DNA of 64,000 bases from SZAS-18 sp038322235 (GCA_038322235.1 JBBQFQ010000001.1:124001-188000), one strand, 5' to 3'. Shown: positions 1-8,302, counted from the first letter of the stretch. Numbers and translations: made by a program. Notes: generated by a model from the letters alone, not told the origin.

Positions 1-146
1 AGCGGAATCGTGAGGGGCTCGTCCGCCTCCGCGTCGGGGGCAGGCGGCAGCAATTCTCTCGCCGGCCGCCGATCGCCCGGCCGCTCCTGGGTGATTCCGC
101 TGAGGCGGCGCCGTTCTCGACTGCGCGGGTTCGGTTCGGACGGCAT
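1..146 (-). CDS. Possible N-terminus of a divergent gene, cut by the window edge
   Basis: On the minus strand an ATG at 146 opens a frame that stays open to the window edge (48 codons). The reading is rich in Arg, Pro and acidic residues and matches no family I recognise. It would be divergent from tyrS with about 100 bp between starts. GC-rich DNA gives open frames by chance, and the plus-strand frame 1 is also open here to a TGA at 160-162, so this could equally be the tail of an upstream gene or non-coding. Confidence 0.25.
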   Translation of the reverse strand, partial: MPSEPNPRSRERRRLSGITQERPGDRRPARELLPPAPDAEADEPLTIP

Positions 147-245
147 GGGCGCCCGACGATGAACCGGGATGCACCATGCGGCAATCGTTCCGTCGCGACA
201 TTGACACCCGCCTCGGCGACCGTTTGTTCGCCGTCTCTCCGTGCC

Positions 246-1427
246 ATGCCTGAACTGATTTCATCACCCGAGGACGCGATCGTCCGCCTGAAGACCGGAT
301 CGGCTCAGCTGGTCAGTGAGGCCGAGCTCCTGGCGAAACTGCGGCTCGGGAGACCGTTGCGCGTGAAGCTGGGCGTCGATCCGACCTCGCCAGATCTCCA
401 TCTGGGGCACTCCCTCGCCCTGGCGAAACTGGCTCAATTTCAGCAGATGGGTCATCAGGCGGTTTTGATCATCGGCGATTTCACCGCTCTCATCGGCGAC
501 CCGAGCGGGCGGAGTTCAACCCGGCCGCCGTTGACCCGGGAACAGATCGAAGCAAACGCGCAGACCTATCGCACCCAAGCTTTTAAGGTGCTCGATGCCG
601 ATCGCACCGAACTCGTTCAGAACAGCGACTGGCTCGGGAAGTTGAACTTTGAAGAGGTCATCCGGCTGAACAGCCGGGTGACGCTGCAGCAGATGCTCCA
701 GCGCGAGGACTTCAAGACGAGGATCGAGAATTTCCAACCGGTCCGGGTCCACGAACTGCAGTATCCCATCATGCAGGGCTGGGACTCCGTGATGGTGCGC
801 GCCGACGTGGAGCTCGGCGGGAGCGATCAGCTTTTTAACTGCCTCGTGGGACGCGATCTCCAGATCGAGGAGAAGCAGCCTCCGCAGGTTGTCCTGACCG
901 TGCCGATCCTCGAAGGACTCGATGGGGTGAAGAAGATGTCGAAGAGCTTGGGAAACTACATCGGGCTGACCGACGCCCCGGGCGAGATGTTCGGCAAGGT
1001 CATGAGCGTTTCCGATGAGCTCATGCGGCGTTACTACGAGCTCGTCTTCTCCGAGACGCTCGATCCGCAGATGCATCCGATGGAGGCGAAGAAGCAGCTG
1101 GCGTCGCGGATCGTGGCGCGCTTCCACTCCATGGCGGACGGGCTCGCGGCGCGGGAAGAGTTCGAGTTGCGGTTCAGCAAGCGCGACCTGGAGCGCGCCG
1201 AGCTTCCGACGGTCGCGCTGCCGAATTCTGACGTCGTCAGCGCGGTCGTCGCCGCGTTTCTGGCCGGTTTCGCCCTGACGAAATCACGCGGCGATGCGAG
1301 GCGCCTCGTCGAGGGCGGCTCCATTCACTGGCGCGGAGAGCGCGTCAGCGATCCGAAAGCGGTGGTCGACTTCACGGCGGGCGGTGTGTTGAAGCTCGAC
1401 AAGAAGCACGCTGTCCGGGTGGGCTGA
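246..1427 (+). CDS. tyrS: Tyrosyl-tRNA synthetase
   Basis: Class I aminoacyl-tRNA synthetase that charges tRNA-Tyr in the cytoplasm. The N-terminal Rossmann domain carries the HIGH-type motif as DLHLGH, the KMSKS loop is intact as KKMSKS followed by LGN, and the last 60 residues look like the S4 RNA-binding tail. An in-frame ATG at 159 would add 29 residues of low-complexity sequence, so I chose the ATG at 246 (MPELIS), giving 393 aa, a normal length for the bacterial family with the DPTSPDLHLGH signature. The stop codon abuts the stop of the convergent coaX gene with no spacer, leaving no room for a terminator. Confidence 0.95.
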   Translation: MPELISSPEDAIVRLKTGSAQLVSEAELLAKLRLGRPLRVKLGVDPTSPDLHLGHSLALAKLAQFQQMGHQAVLIIGDFTALIGDPSGRSSTRPPLTREQIEANAQTYRTQAFKVLDADRTELVQNSDWLGKLNFEEVIRLNSRVTLQQMLQREDFKTRIENFQPVRVHELQYPIMQGWDSVMVRADVELGGSDQLFNCLVGRDLQIEEKQPPQVVLTVPILEGLDGVKKMSKSLGNYIGLTDAPGEMFGKVMSVSDELMRRYYELVFSETLDPQMHPMEAKKQLASRIVARFHSMADGLAAREEFELRFSKRDLERAELPTVALPNSDVVSAVVAAFLAGFALTKSRGDARRLVEGGSIHWRGERVSDPKAVVDFTAGGVLKLDKKHAVRVG

Positions 1428-2171
1428 TCAGGTTCGCGGGATCTTGCGCGCCAGGTCCGCGAGACCGTAGAGGACGAGATTTTCCTCCATCAAGTCGACC
1501 CGTTCGATCGACTCCGCGAGAAGTCGGCGAGCGCCGCCGGTGATGGCGACGCGGAGTCGTCGTCCGCCGTGTTCACTCCGGATCCGCTCGATCAGACCCC
1601 GCACCATCGCGGGAAATCCGTGGACCACGGCGGACGCGATGGCCGTCCGGGTGTCCGAGCCGACGATTGGCGAGTCGGTCGAGATGCGGCGGGGGCGGAG
1701 GCGCGGCAGGGTGGCGGTGCGGTCGGCAAGGTAGTCGGCAAACGCGCCAACTCCGGGCGCGATCACCCCGCCGCAGAATCGATGCCGATCATCGATCACA
1801 TTCAGCGTGCACGCGGTGCCCGCATCAACCACGACGAGCGGCGGACGGAGCCCCAGGCGCAGAGCGCCGGCCAGCCCCAGAAGTCGATCCACACCGACGC
1901 GGCCGTGGTTCTTCATCGCCTGGCTGATCTCGAAGCCGAGATCGTCCCGCGCGGACGCGAAGTGGATGAAGCGACCCGAAGATTCCTGCAGGCGCGCGGT
2001 GAGCTCAGGAATGACGCTGCAGACGAACAAATCACCGGCGGGGAAGATGTCGGGCCCCAGCTCCCGGAGCTTCTGGACGGTGAAGGAACGGCGGACGGCG
2101 ATCCCGTGCGGTGTTTCCCGGGCGAGCCGGGCGTTCGTGTTTCCCACTTGGAGGAGCAAGGGGTGTCGCAC
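1428..2171 (-). CDS. coaX: Type III pantothenate kinase
   Basis: Catalyses the first step of coenzyme A synthesis, phosphorylating pantothenate. Family motifs are visible: an N-terminal QVGNTN element, GVDRLLGLAGA holding the catalytic Asp, and VVDAGTACTLNVID, then a GGVIAPG stretch. The first motif is normally DxGNT; here the Asp codon is Gln (CAA), which is unusual because that Asp helps bind phosphate and metal. The start is uncertain: GTG at 2171 (247 aa) or TTG at 2159; no ATG is available nearby and no strong ribosome-binding site precedes either. Convergent with tyrS, divergent from the HlyD-type gene 87 bp away. Confidence 0.87.
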   Translation of the reverse strand: MRHPLLLQVGNTNARLARETPHGIAVRRSFTVQKLRELGPDIFPAGDLFVCSVIPELTARLQESSGRFIHFASARDDLGFEISQAMKNHGRVGVDRLLGLAGALRLGLRPPLVVVDAGTACTLNVIDDRHRFCGGVIAPGVGAFADYLADRTATLPRLRPRRISTDSPIVGSDTRTAIASAVVHGFPAMVRGLIERIRSEHGGRRLRVAITGGARRLLAESIERVDLMEENLVLYGLADLARKIPRT

Positions 2172-2258
2172 AGGTCCGCCCTTCGGTGCGTCAGCGGGAT
2201 CGTCAACCACTGGCTGCGCGTTGTGGGCCGGTCGATTCGATGATAAATCGTCCCGGGT

Positions 2259-3482
2259 ATGTCCGTTGTTCGTTCGATTCAGCCAGCGCGCAAGCCGGAG
2301 GCTCGTCGGGAGCTGGATCGGGTCCAGCTCTGGAAGTGGGCGGCTCTCATTCTCGCCGCGGTGGTTCTGCTCGCCGGACTGCTTTTGTATCGCTCCCTCG
2401 CGCGGCCCGTGGCGGAGGTTTACACCGTGAGCCGGGGAACCGCCACGGCGGCGGTCTATGGAACGGTGAAAATTCAGTCCGCGATCACCCGGGAGGTACG
2501 GGCGCAAAATACCGGCATCATCAAGTTTGCCGAGGGGATTTTTTCCGGGGTGATTTCGCAGGGTTATGCGGTGAAGCGCGACCAACTGATGGCGGTCATC
2601 ACGGACGAGACGACGACGAAGGCGTTGCGTTCGGCTACGACGGAACTCGTGGCCGCGCAGGAACGGCAGAAGCTGGGACCTCCGAGCGCCCAGCCGCTGC
2701 GAACCGCGAAGGACAGCCTCCAGCGCCTCCTTTCCCTCCGCGAGAACACCGTGCCGGCCGCGGAGATCGAGCGGGCGAAGGCGGAGGTGAAGCGGCTGAC
2801 CGACGAGGACCGCGCCCAATCGCTGGAGTTGCGGAAGAACGTGGAGATTTACGAGACGAACGTTCAGGGACTGCAGGATCAGATGAAGCGAACGGAGATT
2901 CGGGCGCCGATGGATGGCATTCTCACCGTTATCAATCCCGCGGATGGTGACCTCGTTTTTGCGAACAACCTTCTTTTCACGGTCGCGACCCGGGATTCCT
3001 ACGTCGAGGGTCTGGTGAACGAGGAGGATGTCGGCGAGATCCGCGACGGGATGAAGGCGGATGTGCGGCTTTACTCTTACAGCCAGCGCGAATTTGTCGC
3101 CAAGGTGGCGACCGTGGCGCCGAGCACGGACGCAAACAGCCAGCGCTACACGGTGGTGCTTTACCTCGATAACCCTCCGGAGAATCTCCGCTCCGGGATG
3201 ACCGGCGAGATGAACATCATCATCGCCCGCCGGGAGAATACGCTCGTCATTCCGGCGCGTGCCCTCGTCATCGATCAGATCTTTCTCGTGGCGGACGGCG
3301 TGATCCAGCCGCGGACGGTGAAGGTGGGTTATCGTGGGCTCGAGAGCGTCGAGATCCTCGATGGCTTGAGCGAAGGTGATCAAGTCGTGGTGGCAGATCA
3401 GGATGAATTCCGGGCGGGGCAGGCGGTCCGGGCCGTTCCCGTGAACGTGGTGAAGAAGGCCGAGCGAGCGGCCAAGCGGTGA
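2259..3482 (+). CDS. HlyD/MacA-type periplasmic adaptor protein
   Basis: Membrane-fusion subunit of a tripartite or ABC exporter, 407 aa. A short cytoplasmic arm is followed by one transmembrane helix at about residues 25-45 (ALILAAVVLLAGLLLY), then a biotinyl-lipoyl-like segment, a helical hairpin rich in Lys/Glu/Arg at about residues 120-210, and beta-barrel domains ending near residue 395. The hairpin returns through RAPMDGILTVINPADGDLV, typical of RND/HlyD adaptors. The ABC permease gene follows after 51 bp in the same direction, so the two proteins probably act together. Substrate unknown. Confidence 0.85.
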   Translation: MSVVRSIQPARKPEARRELDRVQLWKWAALILAAVVLLAGLLLYRSLARPVAEVYTVSRGTATAAVYGTVKIQSAITREVRAQNTGIIKFAEGIFSGVISQGYAVKRDQLMAVITDETTTKALRSATTELVAAQERQKLGPPSAQPLRTAKDSLQRLLSLRENTVPAAEIERAKAEVKRLTDEDRAQSLELRKNVEIYETNVQGLQDQMKRTEIRAPMDGILTVINPADGDLVFANNLLFTVATRDSYVEGLVNEEDVGEIRDGMKADVRLYSYSQREFVAKVATVAPSTDANSQRYTVVLYLDNPPENLRSGMTGEMNIIIARRENTLVIPARALVIDQIFLVADGVIQPRTVKVGYRGLESVEILDGLSEGDQVVVADQDEFRAGQAVRAVPVNVVKKAERAAKR

Positions 3483-3533
3483 TGCCGTCTGGTCGTCTGA
3501 CCGCTTCGCCGAGCTGATCTCTCCGTCGCTGCA

Positions 3534-4799
3534 ATGTCTCCCGCGCTTCATATCGCCCTGCGCTTCACCACGAGTCGGAAGCGCTCGCTGGCGCTTTCGC
3601 TGGTCGGGGTGATTTTTGGCGTCGCCTTTTTTATCCTGACTCAGGCGCAGACGCAGGGATTCGAGCGGTATTTCATCCAGACGATCCTCGGGTCGAGTGG
3701 AGCGATCGTGATCAGCGATCGGTTTCAAAGCCGGTTCACGAGTTTCCCCACGGACGATCAGCCGACGGAGAAGTCGGCGGGCTCAGTCATGCGGTCCCGC
3801 AGCCAGGGGCGGCGAAAGTATTACGAAGGGATCACGAATGCCGCGGAAATCATGCGCGTGGTCCGGCAGTTCTCGAATGTGATCGCGTGCTCGCCCGTGG
3901 TCCAAGGCACGGTGAGCGTGCGGAGCACGTTCACAAGCGAAGTGGTGAACCTTCAGGGCGTTGAACTGGACCTGCAGCTCGCGACGACGGCGCTGCGCGC
4001 CCAGATCATCGGTGGCTCGGTGGATGATTATCGCGCGAGCCCGGCGGGGATCATTCTGGGTTCCCTCCTCGCCGACAAGTTGCAGGTTTCCGTGGGCGAT
4101 TCAGTCTTGATGACGGGTTCGGATTCGCGACCGAAGGCTTTCACGGTGAGCGCGATTTTTCGAAGTGGGAACAACATCATCGATGAGCGCCGAGCGTATA
4201 TCGATGGGCGCGTGGCCCAGGCGGTGTTGAAGAAGCCGGGGCTGATCTCGACGATCATCGTGAAGCTCCGCGATCCGGATCGGGCGCCCGCGCTGGCGTC
4301 CCATTTTGAACGACTCTTCGGGCACCGGGCGCGCAGCTGGCAGGAGCGCGAGCGCGGAAATCTGCAGATCTTCTCCACGCTCCGGCTCTCCGCTGGCATC
4401 ACGGTCAGCCTGATCATCGCTCTGGCGGGTTTCCTGATCTTCAACACTTTGACGATGGCGGTGCTCGAGAAGGTGCGGGAGATCGCGATCCTGCGCTCGA
4501 TGGGATATCGGAAGCGCGATATCACTTGGGTTTTCTTGGGCCAGGGCGTCGTCGTGGCCACGATCGGTTCGGTGCTCGGCGCGGGAGCCGGGGCCGTTTT
4601 CACCTACTTGGTTTCGCTGATACCGATCAAGGTCACGGGGTTTTTCTACACGGATCGCTTCCTCGTCTCGTGGAACTGGGAGCACTATGCCGGTGCGACG
4701 CTGATCGCGTTCGTCGCGGTCCTCGGTGCGAGCTACCTCCCGGCTCGCCGGGCGGCGAATTTGCCGCCGGTCGCGACGTTGCGAGGCTCCGGGCAGTGA
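3534..4799 (+). CDS. ABC transporter permease, FtsX/MacB/LolC type
   Basis: Inner-membrane permease of 421 aa with the four-helix FtsX-like plan: one helix at the N-terminus (residues 18-38), a large periplasmic domain at about 40-285, then three helices at about 288-310, 335-360 and 385-405. The motif EKVREIAILRSMGYRKRDI between helices 2 and 3 is the usual coupling region that contacts the ATPase. It follows the adaptor gene, as in DevB-DevC or MacA-MacB-like exporters, but no ATP-binding subunit lies next to it. The DNA downstream is degenerate and carries an IS, so the ATPase may have been lost or be encoded elsewhere. Confidence 0.85.
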   Translation: MSPALHIALRFTTSRKRSLALSLVGVIFGVAFFILTQAQTQGFERYFIQTILGSSGAIVISDRFQSRFTSFPTDDQPTEKSAGSVMRSRSQGRRKYYEGITNAAEIMRVVRQFSNVIACSPVVQGTVSVRSTFTSEVVNLQGVELDLQLATTALRAQIIGGSVDDYRASPAGIILGSLLADKLQVSVGDSVLMTGSDSRPKAFTVSAIFRSGNNIIDERRAYIDGRVAQAVLKKPGLISTIIVKLRDPDRAPALASHFERLFGHRARSWQERERGNLQIFSTLRLSAGITVSLIIALAGFLIFNTLTMAVLEKVREIAILRSMGYRKRDITWVFLGQGVVVATIGSVLGAGAGAVFTYLVSLIPIKVTGFFYTDRFLVSWNWEHYAGATLIAFVAVLGASYLPARRAANLPPVATLRGSGQ

Positions 4800-4849
4800 G
4801 TGTCAGGTGTCGAGTGTCGATGACACCGTCGACTTTCGACTTTCAATTT
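4800..4849. repeat. Two short heptanucleotide tandem repeats
   Basis: Immediately after the permease stop, 4800-4820 reads as three 7-bp units (GTGTCAG, GTGTCGA, GTGTCGA). At 4829-4849 three TCGACTT-like units follow. They mark the start of a stretch without clear genes (4800-5023). Confidence 0.6.
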
Positions 4850-5023
4850 CTACTCACGCCGCAAACGCGTCGTAGGGTGGCGCAGGGGCGATGGCCTGGA
4901 CACGCTCCGGTCACGATTGCAGGACGGCGCGCTGGGTTCTGCACCGCGATATTCGCGGCAACTCCGGAAGGTGCACGGCACGCACGGCCCGCACAGCCAG
5001 CGTATCCAGCACCTTATCGCGCT

Positions 5024-5362
5024 TCACTCGTTCGCTGCTGAGGGGATACCGCATTGTATCACCACCATCTTGAGCTTCCCATCAGCGCGATAGAACTCTA
5101 ACAACAACTCTTTGTCTTCATACGGATAAAACAATTGTTCGCCCAAGGAAATCCCCCCGATATGATCGCTGCAAGCATTCGAGCGAAGTGGCTCACCCAG
5201 CATTCGCTTTATCTCGCTGACCGTGAGGCCGAACCGAAGCTGGAGAGGTAACGCCCCGTTGTACTGCTCGTGGTTTTCGACGCCGCCTGCGAACAGAAAT
5301 ATTGAATCAATCGTATTCTGACCATCAATCAAGAAGCAGATTCCGCGGTTTGGATAGTCAAG
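5024..5362 (-). pseudogene. Truncated small protein, immunity-like (5' end missing)
   Basis: The minus-strand frame is open from just below a TAG at 5363-5365 to the TGA at 5024-5026 (113 codons). It reads like a real soluble protein: LDYPNRGICFLID, then an LPLQLRFGLTVSEIKRMLG segment, and a C-terminal FYRADGKLKMVVIQCG. From memory this pattern (short beta strands, 'LP.GL....S...V..LLG.P') occurs in small proteins encoded beside polymorphic-toxin genes, often as immunity proteins. That assignment is inference. Good similarity-like sequence begins directly at the upstream in-frame stop with no start codon (only an internal TTG at 5332), so the gene looks 5'-truncated. It has lower GC than its neighbours, which fits transfer. 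Confidence 0.45.
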
Positions 5363-5612
5363 CTAACTGCGATCCGTCGTGCTAGTCCGAGTTGCCACAC
5401 CAAGGGATAGCAATAGGCTAGAAGCAGGGGGACGACCTTGATCCGTCCCAATCAGCGCGGCTAAAATCCTAGGCGCAAATGCTAGCGAGTCCATTGTTTT
5501 CCCTTTGCGGGTGAGTCGAGAATCGTCTCCGATTTCTCCGCGGTCGACGCGTGGGCACCGCTCGAGGCGGGGATCGTTTTGGGGCTTTTGGGATGTTTTG
5601 GCCGGCTTTGCG

Positions 5613-5636
5613 GGCTCTTCGCTGTTTGGTATGGGT
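5613..5636. repeat. Left terminal inverted repeat of the ISL3-type element
   Basis: 24 bp beginning GGCTCTTCGC, matching the complement of 6949-6972 except at one position (A instead of G at the 19th base). Directly preceded by the 8-bp target copy at 5605-5612. Confidence 0.93.
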
Positions 5637-5691
5637 GATCGGGGTTGAGGGATCGGTTTTTGAGGAAGCGGAGCTGGGATTGTGGCAGGGA

Positions 5692-6931
5692 ATGGGGATG
5701 GAGATGAAGCAACTTTTCACGCTGGCGTTGGGGCTGCAGTCGCCGTGGCGGGTGGCGGACATCCGACTGCACGGGGAGCCGAAGCAACTGGAACTGCGGT
5801 TGGAGTTCGAGCGCGGGGCCCGCTTTCCGGCGCCCGGTGCCGAGCACCAGCTTTTGCTGCCGGTGCACGACACGCACGAACGGCGGTGGCGGCATCTGAA
5901 CTTTTTCCAGTTCCGCTGTGAACTCGTGGCGCAGGTCCCGCGGGTGACGCTGCCAGGGTGGGCAGGTGGTGACGGTGGAGGTGCCGTGGGCCCGGCCGCA
6001 GAGTGGGTTCACGTTACTGCTCGAAGCGTTGGCGCTGCTCCTGGCCCAGGAGATGACGATGGAGGCGGCGGCGGAGTATCTGGGAGAGCACGACACGCGG
6101 CTATGGCGTGCGGTGGGACATCACGTGGCGGTGGCGCACGAGCAGACGGACTGGAGCGCGGTCAGGGAGATCGGCATTGACGAGACGGCGGCGAAGAAGG
6201 GCCATCGTTACGTGAGCATCATCATGGACGCCCAGACGCGAGCGGTGCTGCTCGTTGTCGAGGGCCATGGCAAGGAGGCGCTGGCGGCGTTTGCGCGGGA
6301 GTTACGGGCGCACGGCGGATGTCCGGAGCAGATCGAGAGCATCGCCATGGACATGAGCCGGGCGTTCATCGCGGAAGCCAAGCAGTTCTTTCCCAGGGCG
6401 AAGATCGTCTTCGATCGCTTTCACGTGATGATTAAAAGCGGGGAGGCGGTCGATGAGACGCGCAAGGAGCTGGTCCGCGCGGGAACGCCGGGGCTGGAAG
6501 GCGCGTTATGGGCGTTGCGCGGCAACGAGTGGAATCTGAGTGAGGCCAACCAGCAGCGGCGGCGGGAGTTGATGGTCGAGCACAAACAGATTGGTCGGGC
6601 CCTGGCGCTGCGCGGAGCGCTCCAGAGCGTGTATGCAACGGCCTCGGCGGCGGAGGCGCCGGGAATGCTCCAGTGGTGGTGTGGCTGGGCCCAGCGCAGC
6701 CGCTTGTCCGGCTTCGTCGCTCTGGCCCGAACGATCCGCGCGCACTGGGACGGCGTGTTGGCGTTCTTCGCCACCGGCCTGACAACCGCGGCCATGGAGG
6801 CCATGAACAGCGTGGTCCAACTCGCCCGCCGCCGCGCCCGTGGTTTCCGTTCCTTCAAAAACCTCCGGACCATCACCTACCTCCTCGGCGCCAAGCTCAA
6901 ATTCGACCTGCCCTCCCTCAAACCGGCTTGA
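5692..6931 (+). pseudogene. ISL3-family transposase with an internal frameshift
   Basis: The N-terminal part (start near 5692-5704, MKQLFTLALGL) contains the family's WRHLNFFQF segment. The catalytic DDE part continues in another frame from about 5966 to the stop at 6931, with GIDETAAKKGHRY, FDRFHVMI and NSVVQLARRRARGFR motifs. The frames meet at about 5951-5972, where loss of two bases (for example TG from a TGTG) would explain the break. The family's usual N-terminal zinc-finger cysteines (FPCPxC) are replaced (FPAPGAE), so that domain looks degenerate or divergent. A sequencing error at the junction cannot be excluded; a programmed shift is unlikely because no slippery run is present. Confidence 0.85.
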
Positions 6932-6948
6932 ACTCGTCGATCCGATTT

Positions 6949-6972
6949 ACCCACACCAAACAGCGAAGAGCC
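6949..6972. repeat. Right terminal inverted repeat of the ISL3-type element
   Basis: 24 bp ending GCGAAGAGCC, pairing with 5613-5636. The 8-bp target copy GCTTTGCG follows at 6973-6980. Confidence 0.93.
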
Positions 6973-7028
6973 GCTTTGCGGGACTTCTCCTTTGAGGCGG
7001 GCGCCTCGCGGGGGCCTCGTGCCTCTAC

Positions 7029-7062
7029 AAAAGAAAGCGGGCGCTCTTTCGAGCGCCCGCTT
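7029..7062 (-). terminator. Rho-independent terminator of the 7099-7683 gene
   Basis: Perfect 12-bp stem (7035-7046 with 7051-7062, AAGCGGGCGCTC) with a TTTC tetraloop. On the minus strand the stem is followed by TTCTTTTG. It lies 37 bp past the stop of the minus-strand gene. Confidence 0.9.
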
Positions 7063-7098
7063 CTTGGGGTTACTGCTGGGTTTCATGAGGCTTTCCTT

Positions 7099-7683
7099 TT
7101 AGGGCGCCTTCGGCGGCGGCGGCGGAACCGGAGTTCCGGGATTGCCGTCGGCCTTGGGCTTTCTCGCCGGCTTCCTCCGCAGGTTGCGGAGTTCGGCGAG
7201 GTGCTCATCCAGCCCGGCAGCGGAACCGAAGCGCTTGAGCGTCTCGTAAGTCGAGAACGCGGCGCCGTGGAACTCTTTGCTCAGGTGGATGTTTGCGTCA
7301 TCCACGCCACGCTGAAGCTGTTTCAGCGTGTCGCCCAGACCACGCAGAAGGTCGCGCTGAGCGACAATCGTAGCGATTCGGGCGGCGGGGATGGCGGTCT
7401 GGACCGATGGCGGAAGCTTCTTGCCGGTCTCGATTGCTCGAGTGGCAAACTTCTCCGTCTTCGCGCCGACACGCGCAAAGCGGCGTCGAACGTTTTTATC
7501 CAAGGTGGGCAGGAACGTGGCGGTCGCCTCGACACCGCGGAGAGCGGTGCTGAGATTATCGAGTTGTTCCTGGGTGAACTGCGGGGTCTGATTCGATTGG
7601 GTTTCGAATGTCTTGGGTTTCTTACTTTGTTTTGGTTTGATGCTCCGGCCCTCCAACGGGACGACCAGAGCGGTGAATGTCAC
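7099..7683 (-). CDS. Conserved hypothetical protein, helical, Pro-rich tail
   Basis: Soluble, mostly helical protein without signal peptide or membrane segment. After a Lys-rich N-terminus, TQEQLDNLSTALRGVE begins a conserved-looking core of about 130 residues that ends in an Arg/Lys-rich stretch and a VPPPPPKAP tail. I recall similar unannotated proteins in Verrucomicrobiota but know no function. A good promoter at 7700-7728 puts the transcript start near 7692, only about 10 nt before the GTG at 7683. A strong Shine-Dalgarno (TTGGAGGG, minus strand 7656-7649) sits 8 nt before an ATC codon at 7641, so the true start may be that ATC (180 aa) rather than the GTG (194 aa). It has its own terminator. 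Confidence 0.7.
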   Translation of the reverse strand: MTFTALVVPLEGRSIKPKQSKKPKTFETQSNQTPQFTQEQLDNLSTALRGVEATATFLPTLDKNVRRRFARVGAKTEKFATRAIETGKKLPPSVQTAIPAARIATIVAQRDLLRGLGDTLKQLQRGVDDANIHLSKEFHGAAFSTYETLKRFGSAAGLDEHLAELRNLRRKPARKPKADGNPGTPVPPPPPKAP

Positions 7684-7699
7684 TTTTGGTGACAGCGGA

Positions 7700-7728
7700 A
7701 ATATAGCGTGTGCGAATGAACGCGTCAA
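7700..7728 (-). promoter_or_regulatory. Sigma70-type promoter for the 7099-7683 gene
   Basis: On the minus strand TTGACG (7728-7723) is separated by exactly 17 bp from TATATT (7705-7700). Predicted transcript start is near 7692. Confidence 0.65.
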
Positions 7729-7966
7729 CGAATTTTTGTGAGGCGCTTTTGTTTTATTTTTCCGCGATCCGTTTCGGTCGGGCGTTTGGCTTCGATGGAT
7801 GATGAACGACCGCGTTTCCCGGGACGAGTCAGTCCACCCGAGTTGCGAAGCCCCTGCTTTCTGGGTGCGGGTGGGGTCGACGCATGTGCTTGGGCCAGCA
7901 GGGGTTGGGGCCGCGACGATGTTTTGTGGTCGTGAGAATTCTCGGGAACGGGGCGCTTTTTGTGAC

Positions 7967-8302
7967 AACGTTGCCGCTTTTTGCGGGAACGTTGCCGCTT
8001 TTTGCGGGAACGTTGCCGCTTTTTGCGGGAACGTTGGCGCTTTTTGCGGGAACGTTGCCGCTTTTCGCGGGAACGTTCCCGCTTTTTGCGGGAACCTTGG
8101 CGCTTTTTGCGGGAACGTTGGCGCTTTTTGCGGGAACGTTGCCGCTTTCTGCGGGAACCTTGGCGCTCTTTGCGAGAACCTTGGCGCTTTCTGCGAGAAC
8201 GCTCCCGCTTTTTACGAGAACGTTGGCGCTTTTTGCGAGAGCGTTGGCGCTTTTTACGAGAACGTTGGCGCTTCCTGCGAGAACGTTGGCGCTTTTTGCG
8301 GG
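7967..8302 (+). repeat. 21-bp tandem array, 16 full copies (array 1)
   Basis: Sixteen head-to-tail 21-bp units, with a degenerate unit before (from about 7945) and partial units after (to about 8340). Each unit combines a 16-bp near-palindrome, GCGGGAACGTTCCCGC in its perfect form (spanning 8068), with a T5 tract. The commonest variants change TTCC to TTGC or TTGG. There are no unique spacers, so this is not CRISPR. Because 21 is a multiple of three and the unit has no stop on either strand, all six frames are open through it; I do not call a protein here. A second, inverted array is at 63195-63467. Confidence 0.95.

Larger units (their letters stand above)
5613..6972. mobile_element. ISL3-family insertion sequence, complete ends
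   Basis: A 1360-bp element bounded by 24-bp terminal inverted repeats (5613-5636 and 6949-6972) that match at 23 of 24 positions and start GGCTCTTCGCTGTTTGGT. An identical 8-bp duplication GCTTTGCG lies outside each end (5605-5612 and 6973-6980). Eight-base target duplications and GGnTCTT-type ends are characteristic of the ISL3 family, and the transposase agrees. The perfect target duplication implies a fairly recent insertion, yet the transposase frame is broken. Confidence 0.93.

Noticed and set aside
2172..3728. Long minus-strand open frame continuing coaX across the HlyD-type and permease genes
   Set aside because: It lies antisense to the clearly real adaptor gene, has Arg/His-rich composition without domains, and coaX homology begins only at 2171.
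7967..8302. CRISPR array
   Set aside because: Units are contiguous 21-mers with no unique spacers and no cas genes nearby.
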